Shown here: piece by piece, positions 36,900 to 48,300 of the stretch
How positions within the stretch are numbered: position 1 is the first letter of the stretch
Layout: every line of letters begins with the position of its first letter
DNA from: Chionis minor
Lineage: Eukaryota; Chordata; Aves; Charadriiformes; Chionididae
NCBI GenBank assembly: GCA_013398295.1
Contig: VZSF01006828.1
Coordinates: 1,319,855-1,383,854 of the forward strand
Length of the DNA: 64,000 nt
Reading direction: 5' to 3'
Program-made: the position numbers and the translations under genes
Notes under the pieces: generated by a model
What the model was told of the DNA's origin: nothing
Database searches by the model: none
What the model saw: only the letters and a program-made list of their open reading frames with translations

Positions 36900-37830
36900 C
36901 ATTCAATATCTTTAATCATTCCCTACAGTATTTGGAAACACGAACAAATCTAAAGCCTCTCAAATAAACATTGTTTATAACGTTGGGTAGAAAACAATGT
37001 GGGAGTTAGCATGCGCGTAGAGGACAATTTTAAAGCTCTCTTCCTATTTTCTTGTTTCTTTGAGAGGGTCCAAATGAAAATACCACTGTTCCCCGCTCTG
37101 AGTTATCTGTCAAATGTTTCTGTGAATGTCACCAGCTGTTTTATATCCTAATTAGGGGATAGGTTTGTTACTGGTTCTTGCAGAAAAATATATTTTACTG
37201 ATAACTACAGAGTAAATATTTATGCCTATTAGTTACAGCTAAGGAGAAATAGTTCAGAAACAGCTTTAATGGGTTGTTACTCTACCTGCTAGCAGTGTAA
37301 CTACTTGAAGCATCATGAATGTTAAGCAGAAAAATTAATGATGAAAGCAAAGGAGTCTTCATCCTTGCTCTCTCCCCAAAGACAGAGGGAGACCCTGGCC
37401 TAGCTTTCACTGCGCTCTGTGATATATATATATATATTTATTTTTAATCACAAATGTGTTGAAATGAAAATGCCATCAGTGAAAATGGGATGACTGCTGT
37501 CTGTAGTACCTTGTGTGCATTTTTTGTGCCCTGCAAATTAGTTTGCTTCAGTTTTGCTGCTCTGCGAGTCCAATTTGTTAGCAAATCTCTCTGCCTGAAA
37601 TTTCACACAACCAACATGTTTTAAGCAAACATCGGAGCATGCTAATGAGAGTCAATGTTTACATTTACCAAACATATTCTCAAAACCAAAGTCCAGATGC
37701 CACAATCACTTCCCCAAGGTTAATTTTATATGCGCCAGAGATTTCACAGGCCTCAGGACCGCTGCAGTGCTTGAATAAAGTGACTCACATGTAACCTTTC
37801 AGAAAATAATAGCAACATGGACTTAGAGTC
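36900..37830. promoter_or_regulatory. Candidate conserved non-coding/enhancer block
   Basis: ORF-free, AT-rich sequence carrying several transcription-factor-like motifs: the palindrome CCTAATTAGG (37147-37156), an octamer-like ATGCTAAT near 37638, a forkhead-like TGTTTAC near 37656 and an AP-1-like TGACTCA near 37781. It also holds an (AT)8 microsatellite at 37422-37437. I see no repeat family. Short motifs occur by chance, so only cross-species alignment could confirm that this is a regulatory element. Confidence 0.25.
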
Positions 37831-37860
37831 GTTTATATCTGAGAAAAACACTCACTCACA

Positions 37861-37931
37861 CCCTTAGTTTTAAGCACACATTTAGCCTTAGCAAAGTGTG
37901 CTTAAATGCTTTAACTGCACAGGGGTGAAAT
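37861..37931 (+). repeat. Ancient amniote repeat relic with 11-bp inverted repeat
   Basis: TTTAAGCACACA, then AGTGTGCTTAAATGCTTTAACTG, then CAGGGG follows an old amniote repeat motif (gttaagca, gtgcttaagtgctttgctgaat, ggggcc). A second, cleaner copy of this motif lies at 58473-58526. Within it, TTTAAGCACAC (37869-37879) and GTGTGCTTAAA (37896-37906) are perfect inverted repeats with a 16-nt loop. I cannot name the family. Confidence 0.45.
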
Positions 37932-39550
37932 CTGATTCAGAGACCCCATGAGATAAGAAAAACCTAACGAGAAATGATTGTCTCATAACTGGAAAGTTGT
38001 TTAAAACTAGTGATACACAAAACTGCTGAGTAACAACATGGCCTGTTCATCTTCTCCTACTTCTCATAAAAAAAGAGAAGGCAAAATTGAACTAAAATCT
38101 GGTGACATACATAGATTATTTGAAGCATGAGTGAAAACATATATACTTAGAGGATTTCTGGAAGTAGAAATTGTGTGAGGGCAGAAATAGAAGTCTTTAT
38201 AGTAGCTCTGAAGTTTTTCTGCAGAGTAATAATTCCCCCCACACACACCCCCCGCAGATCTTTGCACACTAAGTAAACATTTGTTTCAGAAACCCTATGT
38301 GCTGCACCGTGCTCGACTTTTTGATTGACTAAAAATACAGAGAAATAAAGAAAATTCACGGGAATGAGCTTTGTTTAAGGGTGATAACCTGCTCTTAGTG
38401 TTCCCATCAACCACAGTACAGCTCAGCTCGATGAGCCTGCAAACCAAAATGTCCATGGAAGACAACATGCCTTAGAAACAATTCTTGAGCCAATACTTGC
38501 AGACTGAGGTCACTTCAGCACCTATGTTCTGGTAAAGCTTCTGCAATTACGTTATTGCTTATATAATAGTGCCCATGTTTGAGCATCCTAAAGGATCAAT
38601 ACTGTTGGAAAAAGAGCTTATGCTCTTCAACCATGCATTCGTGAGCACAAAAATGTAACGGAAGGATGAACTACTCTGTGCTGGAGATGATGCTAACGTG
38701 ATGTGTTCCAAAATATCCCTTTGCCATCCTCCAAAAAGATGCACGCTGATTTGGGAGCTGCCGGCTTTGCCCCAGTGCTAACAAACAGGTGGAGGCAGAC
38801 AGTAGGAAGCTGGTTTCAAAACTCCTATCCAGCAAAAATATCTTGGTAGCCAATTAATTTGCAACTGCACTGTATGCTTGAACCGGGGGTAAATCTTGCA
38901 GGTCTGGTCAGAGAGCTGATTGAGTGTAACTAATGCGAACAGATGTGCTGCCCACAGCTGTAACCACAGGCCCGTCCAGTGAGAACCACAAATAGAAGAC
39001 CTCCTTGGAAGGCCCACAACTTCAAAAATAGTTATGTTTATCCCAAACAGTTACACTGTCATTGGGAACTTCCTTGTATGGAGTCTGATGGCTGTGGTAA
39101 CCCCAGCTGGGACAAGGCTGAGCACTGGTAGGACAAGATACCACTCTGCCAAGGTGTTGTAAGTGCCACCAAAGCAGCTGGTTGAGCTTGGGCTGCTGTA
39201 CCTCCAACAGGTCAGACGACTGCTGGGTGACAGAAACATCTACATTCAGGTAGCACAGGCAAAAGGAATGCATCTACGTGCCCAGCTCATCCAGCTGCTG
39301 GGAACTTGTCCCAAAGAGAACAGTTTGGTAGCAGGCACGCTGGAAGGCTGAGCTGGCTCCTGGGCTTACTGGCTGCTGGGGTCGTGAACACAAATCTTTT
39401 GAATGGGTTTCCATTTTCTTCCAGATATTACAACTACCTGAAACCCTACCATTATCTTTGCCGATCCCAAATTCGACAAGTCTCCAAAGAGCATGACACT
39501 AGTGACTAAAGTGATTGCCTTGCACTGCTGGAAAAACAACGAAGCAGTTC
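37932..39550. other. No recognisable gene
   Basis: No supported gene or repeat. Small open frames around 38559-39351 on both strands (up to 83 codons) show no known domain. Confidence 0.5.
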
Positions 39551-39590
39551 AAAAGAAAAAAAAAGGAAAAAAAAAATAAAAGAAAAAAAG
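39551..39590 (+). repeat. A-rich low-complexity tract
   Basis: About 40 bases composed almost only of A with scattered G and one T. They give a lysine-rich artefact in the overlapping 73-codon frame. The nearest upstream sequence does not look like a retrocopy body, and no AATAAA lies just before the tract. Confidence 0.85.
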
Positions 39591-42500
39591 GTGCAGCCTC
39601 CCGACTGCTATTGAACAACAATCACCACCCAAAGCTTTTTCCATATTCCCATCCCCACAAGTCAAAATCAGGGCTTTCAAATAACACCTCAGGGCAAGCC
39701 TTTGTTTTTCTTGGAAGCTTTCACTCTGAAACCTAGACTAATAGATTTGGGCCACGAAACAGTCCAAGCTTTTGGGTTCTGGGAGAAAAGGATTTTCAAC
39801 AAACTCTCAGTGAGCAGATATCTACTATCTGTCATCGCTTCCCTGTTCTGTGGAGCAATTGGAGAGGATTACCCCTTTTATTCTCCCAGAGAACCTGGTT
39901 GTGCCAGGTATCAGAAGATATCCAACAAGTTTGCGCCAGGTATCTCCAGCCCCGTCTGTGCACGATCTCACCTTTTCTTTACAGATAAGGAGCGAGCTCT
40001 GCATGAGGCCACGGCGCAGTCACAAGATTAATTTCCTCTCCTCCAAGTTCCTCTCCTTGCCTCCTTCCTTTCCCTTTCTCCCATTGCTGCATTCCCTTTC
40101 CCTGCCGCTGAATGCTGACACCCATCTCCCCCTGACCAAGGGCTTCTTCAGTACCAAACCTCCAACTCAGGCTTTCAAGCTGCCAAATTAATTTGGTTCC
40201 ACAGAGTACTTTGGGGATGCTGAATGCATTAGGCAAGGAGAGGTACACAGTCACATAACCCCACTGTTCTGCACTGTCAGTGAACCATCTTTCACAAGAA
40301 GAATTATTAATCTACCCTATCCATAAGAAATGCATGACCAATATTGCCTATTTTAATTTAAGTCAGTTTTCATTAAGCCCTTTGTTTCTACCATCTGAAG
40401 CAGCAAGCTTTGACCAGGGTATTATAAATGAACATTTTACCTTCACCCCTCACAGAATAGACTGCTGACTTCATTTAAAAAAAATTTAAAAATTAAATCA
40501 GACAATGATGCTATTAAAGTGTTCCATATCATTGTAATTTGAAGTCATTTTCTAAATGGCTCAAGAAAGCATAACAGACACGTGGCTGAGTAATACCTCA
40601 GACGACTGTCTAAACAAGAAATATTTTTCTTATTTTCATCTGTGTGATGCATACACAGGCAATGATAATGATAGCAAGGAAATAATTTCTTTAATTACGG
40701 TGTGATAGAGTATAATAGAATAGAATGGCTATTGTTGGCTGGGATTAGGATCAGATGGATGCCTTAGAAAGAAACCCCCAAGATGTGGCTGGGCAAACAC
40801 CAGGCACAAATAGATGCAGAAATTCCATGAAGCACTTTATTAGTGGGACCATTCACTGAATGGCAGCTGATAAGGTTTTCAATAACATGGACGCTGCTAG
40901 TTGTATAATGCTCTGTAATCTAAACATAATTAAAAGTGTTAACAATTTTGTAGCCTTTATCTGAACACATTTTTCCCACATGCTTTAGGTGACCGGGTCA
41001 TAATCCAAAGACAAGCAACTCCCTTGTTTTACACTATTAGTCTAGCGAGTGGCAATTTTTTTTCTGTGCACAAAGGTCATCGTACCCCAGGCAACGTCTC
41101 TTGTCGGTATCTTCCACAAATCCAGGATGCACCAAAACAAACACAGATGGATTACATGTTGTCTATTAACTCAGCATTTCTCTTCCTTTCCTCAGATGCC
41201 AAAAAATAATTAAAGAGCATTTGTGTGTGAGTGGTGGTAATGCACTCATATAATTTGGCAATTATCTTGTCAGCTACCTTTATTAGATTCTCAGTACTGT
41301 AAATTGCTTTAAAGTATGTGCTGTATGGCTCTACCATGCTTACTGCACCAACTTCTGCGATTGCAAGCTCAGAGATATGTTTCTTAACCGTAAACAAGTC
41401 TTGATGAAGTTCAGGATATACTTATATTGAAGACTTTTAATTTTTTCCTGTTTGAAGTCAAGGAGCTAAATCTTTACTCGGAAGTTAAGTGGGATTTCTT
41501 TGCTTTGTTTTTTCAAGAGGAACTGAGTTCCCTTCTAGACACATACGCAAATAAACTGATTTTGAAAGATGCACAGTGCCCAAAAAATCTCCCCGTTAGG
41601 CATCAATAGGCACACCAGATTTCTCAGTGAATTTTAAAATCTAAACCAAAAGAATATCACTCAGAGCAGGGCAGTAGGAAAGGAGACGTAGATGTCTGAC
41701 TCCATGGGAGCCCAACTTCAAAGAGAAGTGTTCACCCCAAACCAAAAGCAGTGGTAGAAGACCTGGGCCACTAGCAGGGAGGGGTACAGGGGCAACAAAG
41801 CTAGATTTCCCCCCGGTAAAGTGCCAAAATTGGAGATGCACAGGAGAAGAAAAAGTGAGATTGAGAACAATAACATTGCTTAATACATATAACTGATTGA
41901 CTACAGCGCAATCATGATTTTAGTGTGCCCCAAAATACCTTTATTTTTTTCCCCCTCACCTCCTCTAACGCAGCGAATATGAAAAGTTACAAAAACAGCT
42001 CACAAAGTGTTTGGCTGGCTCTGTTTCTCTCATGTTAGCTACATATTTTAAGGAAAGATTTATCTGTCTCCAGTTTCCAATACTTACCGACACACTGAGA
42101 TAGACCATAACAACAGCAAAGCCAAACCCATGCTGTCATGCTGAGCGGCGTACAGTGCATATGAGCCATTAAAGCCTACTTCAGTGCTACTTGGAGCACT
42201 GACGGATACTTGGAGTATAATTGCTAGCTCACTTTAATTTGCAGAAATTCCTCATGAGCCTGGATAATTGAATGCACAATAAAACTATCTGAATTGTTGG
42301 ACCATTACATTCATACTGTAACGTGCACCTAACAAATGCAGATGCTTTTTTATGGTGTATATTCCCCTACCCTCTTCCTAGCATCTAGAAACATGCAAAG
42401 TTTTTCTGCTCTGTATTTTTTTTTTGGTTTTGTTTTTTCAGTCATACGTAACACCGAACAAACCACTTTTCCCCATGGAAAAGTTTCCTTCCCAGATTAC

Positions 42501-43921
42501 GTACAACCATGTACTCTGGACGCAAGAAAAAATACAGATGTGTGAAGGGTAAGAAAAGATTCTGGGAACTGCACACAAAGCCAGGCAGTTTCAAATATAT
42601 CGGTGACTGTCTTTTCCTTCACAACACAAAGCACAGATGTGGACATATTATGCTTGATTTCACAATGAGACACAATTACAGCACTCAATTTGCAAGGCTT
42701 GATTTCACAACGCTGGCAAAATCGTACATAGCAGAGGCTAACACCCGCCGTGCCCAACCATGGCTCCATCAGCTCTCTGCCTGCGTGAAGCTACAGACAC
42801 AAGGACAGCTTCAGAGGTGGACTGAAGCAACTTTGCACTTTGAATAACATGCCTGAGCATGGGACTTGGAGTCTCCAGCAATCCCAGATGCTGGAACACT
42901 TGGGCATCCAACATCAGGCAGTGATAACAGGTGATAGGACTGGATGGGGCACGTAGGCAACGTGCAGACACTGGAGGTCACCAACCATGTGGGAAAACGT
43001 ATTATCCCTATCTAGAGTAAAATGGTAAAGATGGCAGAAATTACACACACAGTCATCGGTGTAATGAGAAGCTAGAGCTGAAAGTCCCTGAAATTGGGCA
43101 TATCTGAGTGTGACCCTTTGAGGAACAGACCAGCTATGATGGTAATGGGGCTAAATTAGATGTCAGGTCTTTCCAAAATTCAACTCACAGAATTAAATAC
43201 ATTTAATTTAAATTTAATTCTCTTCTCTAAACTCTGCGGCCATCAGAGAAACTTAAGACATAAAAATTCAGGACATTGAAGTTACATAAACATAGACAGA
43301 ACCTATTTTTAAAATTTATAGCTAAATAAAATTCAAACCAAAATTAACAAGAGTTCATTTCAGATATGAAAAAGCAGCACTGTTTGAATATTTAATGGAT
43401 ATTCATGGAAATTTTGCAACAACACCATGGAGTTTCTCAATTTGTTGTGATACAACATTTTTTTAGATGGGCTAAATGTTTATCTTTATGTGAATTTTAC
43501 TAGTGACTTCAATGGATTGTCTGTATCTGAAAGACTTAAATGGGAGGGGGGTGGAAAAGAACTATTACCAAATTGGACAATGGGTTTCCTTTCTTTCTCC
43601 TTCCCTCCCCTCTTGTCAAACATTTTCCTGTCTTCCCCTTCCCCTTTCTCCATTGGGAATGAAAAATGTCTCTGCAGAGATAGTCTCCCATTTAGAATAT
43701 TAGCTTGAAATTTAGGAACTTTTGCTTTGAATTCCTGCCCTATTCCAGGATGAGTGACATTGAAGTGACTTACAAGTGAGTGAGGTGCCCAGGAGACTGA
43801 AGTCTGCCTTCATAAATGGCTTAGGAAGACAAACTATAAGAACTTTTGTGTTATCTAAAAATGCCGACACACACCTGGTGTTTCTGGCATGCTGGATACT
43901 TTAGAAAAATCTCATTAGGAC
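39591..43921. other. No recognisable gene (4.3 kb)
   Basis: Unique-looking sequence. A T/C-rich stretch lies near 40033-40110. ATAGAATAGAATGGCTATTG near 40710 faintly recalls a CR1 3' end but is not followed by CR1 sequence. Open frames up to 113 codons are unrecognised. Confidence 0.5.
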
Positions 43922-43975
43922 CATACCAAAGTTAGATAGATAAATATCTATTTAGATAGATAAACATACCAAAGT
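43922..43975 (+). repeat. Nested direct repeats
   Basis: CATACCAAAGT occurs at 43922-43932 and again at 43965-43975. Inside them TTAGATAGATAAA occurs at 43932-43944 and 43952-43964, separated by TATCTAT. The layout is outer-inner-spacer-inner-outer, all in direct orientation. It could come from slippage around GATA units or from a duplication scar. The repeats are exact as read. Confidence 0.9.
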
Positions 43976-44060
43976 ACTTGAGTACCTTGCCATCACATCA
44001 GGATCTGACCCCTTAGCCTAGGTATTTATTCTGTATTTAAACAATATAACACAATTTCCA

Positions 44061-44118
44061 GGGCCTGAATCCCAGTATCTCCACTTCCAAGTGAGTACCC
44101 TAACCAATACATTCCAGA
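44061..44118 (-). repeat. tRNA-derived SINE head relic
   Basis: On the minus strand the order is TGGTTAGGGTACTCACTTGG (A-box-like, 44087-44106), then GGATTCAGGCCC (B-box-like, 44061-44072). This matches the tRNA-derived head of old amniote SINEs (ggttagggcactcgcctgggatgtgggagacc, gggttcaa). No cloverleaf with intact acceptor stem is apparent, so it is not a tRNA gene. Confidence 0.5.
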
Positions 44119-45330
44119 CACACTTTCATTCCTTTTTGAATTATTCAGTGAAAATCAGAACATTTTAGCCAAAAAGACTTCTGCCCTGCCTACTTCTAGC
44201 CAAATGGCTTGGGAACAAGAGACAGGAGCATGAGCCTGCTGTGGGCAGAGAAGGGAACCCATCAGCTAGAGGGATGACCTCCCCAGTCCCAGCACTGGTG
44301 GCTTTAACAGGACCTGGCTCAAGGGTGCCTTCGCTGCTATGCTTCGCAGACATGCCAATTTCACAGAGAAATCCAGCAATAGGTTATTTTCCCCACAATA
44401 TTTTGACTAGCCAAAAAAATAGATAGTATTGTTCTTGTACTCTCTTAACTGTTACTAATCCCAAAGTAACTGCCTTCCTCTGTTCGTAAGGAAAGGAAAT
44501 ATTGTGAGCAAAAGAGATCAGCTTTTCCCTTGTCATTACTCGTTCGTGTAAACGGCCATCGTTCAGCATTGCAGAGTCAACCCCTTTTATGATACTCTTA
44601 ACAATTGTAGATATTTCACAACCGGATCCGATCTCTGCCAGCTTGCTCCTAGATTTTTATTAAGTTCAAACTTGAGCCATATTGTGTCTAATCCTTAAAG
44701 TGTGACTAGCAGCTATGAGTCTATTAATACAACACTCAAGCCATTGCATTTTGGCTACAACCTAATGGATCCCCTCACAATATCGATGCCACCTACACAA
44801 ACTGGCTGAACTATCCTCCCCCGGGATAAATTGTAACCCCTAGCACAACTGTCCTCTGCCCTGCTGAGATAGTTCAGGTGGTAAACGTTGTCTTGGCGAT
44901 ACCACTGCTTGGAAATGGGATTAAGGGGAAAGAAATCACAATTGCAAAGCCTTTGCTAGGGGTCAGCTCACACATGCTTCCCTCTACGTATCTGGCAGCC
45001 TCCGAGAGGCAAATACATAATCACAGCGGTATGCAATCCATAGGGTAGGTTCAGACCAGATACAATTACACCATCAGGAATCAAATAAGCCGCATTAGAA
45101 GGGGACAGTCCTATACCTCCCCAACGATTTATAAGCTACAATTGTAATTACCTCTTTGAAACAGCACAGATAAAGGCCTATCACCAAATGTGTATACAAC
45201 GCCCAGACATCACTTCTACCCTTTTCTCGGAAGGCAGAAAAAAAACCCAAATGAAGTTGATTATTTCAGTCTAGAAACAAAGATCTTTCACAGAGGAAAA
45301 TGATTCACATTAAATAATTTCCAAGTGGTG
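44119..45330. other. No recognisable gene
   Basis: Unique-looking sequence with short open frames only (62 codons or fewer). No repeat is recognised. Confidence 0.5.
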
Positions 45331-45395
45331 AGTGGGGCTAGAGGTAACAGCCCTGCCTTTGAACCTGAGGGAAAAAACTAGGATTCTCTCCAGCA
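45331..45395 (+). repeat. Possible tRNA-derived SINE head relic
   Basis: GGGGCTAGAGGTAACAGCCCTGCCTTTG followed by CTGAGG and CTAGGATTCTCTCC has the spacing of an A-box-like and B-box-like pair in an old tRNA-derived SINE. Similarity is weaker than at 44061-44118. Confidence 0.3.
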
Positions 45396-48300
45396 GACAA
45401 ACATAGGTGCCTCGGTGCCAAAGTCATCTCAAGGTGGGCATGACTAGCAGCTCTTTCTCCAGGTAGCTGAAGCCTTTGAAGATGAGGGCAGTAGCTGAGC
45501 TCTGACCTGAAGTTGTACCACTTTTCAACTGTTTATTTATGTTTCCACATGAAGATTAGATGAACAGCAGCCAGGAGACTGAAGAAGAAGAGTAGGCAGA
45601 ATCAATTAAAACGTACTCAGGAAATTGCCAAAGAGAACATAACAAGCTAGTGAAGTAAAGATGGGGCAGAGGTGAAGGTCAGGATGAGCCAGATGGTGCA
45701 AAACCCGGGCAGAGGAAGCAAAGATGACTGTACACCACCTCTGCATACCATGGCTCCCCAGGGCAGCAGGTGCAGAAGATCTGTACGCTGTGAGCTGATC
45801 CTGCCACATACGTGGCACACCCCTAAAATTCCCTTGTTCCTTGAAGGGGAGGAGGGGACTGGAGGAGAGCCAGCCACATGGAGGCCAGCCCGGCATCTTC
45901 TGGCTGTTGCACTCCAGGGCTTCACAGCACTGCAGGGCAGCTTGCCCTGGGGTCAGCAACTGCCTTCACCGAGCAATCTTACTCACCAACTTATTCGAGA
46001 TAGTCCAATGGGAATGTTTTATTGCCATATTCCCAAGAGAAACAGTGAAATACGAACAGTTTCCAAACACTGGACTCAACAGTTGAGAGCACGTTGGAGG
46101 ATATTCCTTGGTTGTATGATGGGTTTGTGTTATTCACCCTCACTTCACAGCAAGGAAGGAAATCACACCTAGCATCTCTGCTTTAAAACAAACATTTACT
46201 GCTACTACCTCCCCACATCCCTGTCGGACTCAGGGGGAAACAAGCACTGCTTCCCAAGCCACCCACACTACACGCTCCAGTATTATAACAAGACCTTTTC
46301 TTTCAGGCAATGAAACAGTATGGAAGCTGGAACTAGATGAGCAAAAAGCAGGGAAAGAAAAGGATCAGCTACAAGTCACTTCACATCCTCATCCTGAGCG
46401 CTCACTAGACTTACGCATGTTTAAAGTCAGACCCACCTTCATTAAATAGAGATAAGGAAGGATCTCTCCCCTGCCTGAGGGACCAGCTTCCCTCTTCTGA
46501 CATACTACCTCCCAGATCAGCCACTTCACAGCTAAAATATGATATCCTCTGACATGCTCCAAGAGCCAACTGCATCATAAGATGCACGAACATCCCAAGA
46601 ATTCACGTAGTCTCAGTCCAAGGAAAAGGGACCGACATAAGGATCCTGGTGTAAGACCAGGGCGTAACATAGCCATCCTATTCCAAGCAATGTATGGTGA
46701 GAAATTCTTTCCGAAAAACAGAGATAAGAAGGAAAGAGATGTTAATGGATAAACGTAATGAGTCACAGATAAGAAATCAGGTGGGCAAAAGCTAATTCTA
46801 GTCTAAAAGGATACAAAATAGGAGATACTTTCCTGTTCTGAAAGTATTTCAGAGGCATTTATGTGGAACAAGCCAGTGGGAAGGATATCTACCATGCCTT
46901 CACCAGGGAATAGGTGTGTTCCCATCTGAAGACCAGGGAACAGAGTTAACACTAAGGTACAAATAAAGACACCGACATGTACAGTGCCTAAAGCAGAGCT
47001 ACTGCCCATGACAGATAGTGAGGAGGGAGCAGCATGTTTTCTGAGCCCCTGTCCACAAAATCCATAGCAGAGAAACAAACTTGGATTCTGTCTGGGCATC
47101 TTTGATAAAAAGAGAGTTTTTCTTAAACAGAGATTTGGAATTTTTACAGCACAGAGAAGGGGGCAACTTTCATCACTCAAAAGTTTGGCACAGCACCATC
47201 TCTAGATGGACAAAGAAGCAAAAAGCTGGGAACAACATGGAAAAAGAAGATGGATCTCCACAGCGTGCTGAAAAGAAGAAAACCCATCACTAATGCCAGG
47301 ATGGGACTCTCCGTCCTGAGCCCGTACCAAAAGCCACAATTAAATATTTCTGTCCAGAACCCTTTTTTTCCCCAAGCACAGAACATCTCTCTCCATTCTC
47401 TGAGCAGAAGATTCCCTGTGCCAGCTGTTCCAGCTGCTGCTGCATGGTTGCTCTTCACAGGCAGTGGGAAGGCTGAGCCGACACGACAAGCAGAGGCTGC
47501 ATTTTCAGTACATGTCACCTGAACACAACACCCTCTTGCACACATCTTAGTGCATGCACAGACTCTGTACCCTCACTTCTTTTGCTAGTCATGAATCAGG
47601 GGGAAATACAGCATCCCTTGGTTTTAATTAAAGCAGAAGCTCAAGCAAAACCCAGGAAGAAGTTCGGAAAGGCTCAAACCAACAAAGTTTTTAACAAAAG
47701 CAACTGCATTAGTAGTTGTTTTCCCAAAGACAATACAATAAGGTAGTTGGTTGTTGGTTTTTTTTTTTTAATAAATAAAAACTGCTTCACTTATGTCACT
47801 CAAACTGATTCAGAGCTTGTGCCCACTGCCAGTGACTTCAGGTAGTGAAAGGCTGTGATGTACATTAATAGAAACTTCTATTCATACCTTGCCTTGGGTT
47901 ACATCATTTTCTGCAGACACCATCAAACGTGTCCTGCTTACGAGCAGATTTATAAGTGGCTGCTTGGGAGTAGTCTCAAAAAAACCCCCAATGCTGACAC
48001 CTTTCTTTGACAGAGCATTGCAGGGTGCAAAAGGCAGATTCATCCCAGGCTCTGAATCGGACCCCTCATCCCTGGCCACCAGCTGTGCTCTGAGCAGGAG
48101 ATGACCCCTGTGTTAGCTGTGCCATCTCTGGTGCTTGAAGGTCAGATGTCACCCATATGCCAAAAAATAATCTTCAACAGGACAAGAATGACCAATAAAA
48201 GCAGGGTGACTGCTCCAGCTCTGGGGTCCCGCCTGCCTTTCTGTTCCTAGTAGCCTGGGGAATTAGCCTGAAGTTAGATATGAGAGTTAATAGTTCTCCA

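Noticed and set aside
40705..40760. Possible CR1 3' end (ATAGAATAGAATGG)
   Set aside because: The sequence after the terminus does not continue as CR1.
45672..46172. 166-codon open frame on plus
   Set aside because: No recognisable domain, opposed by other long frames on minus, and within chance expectation for the window.
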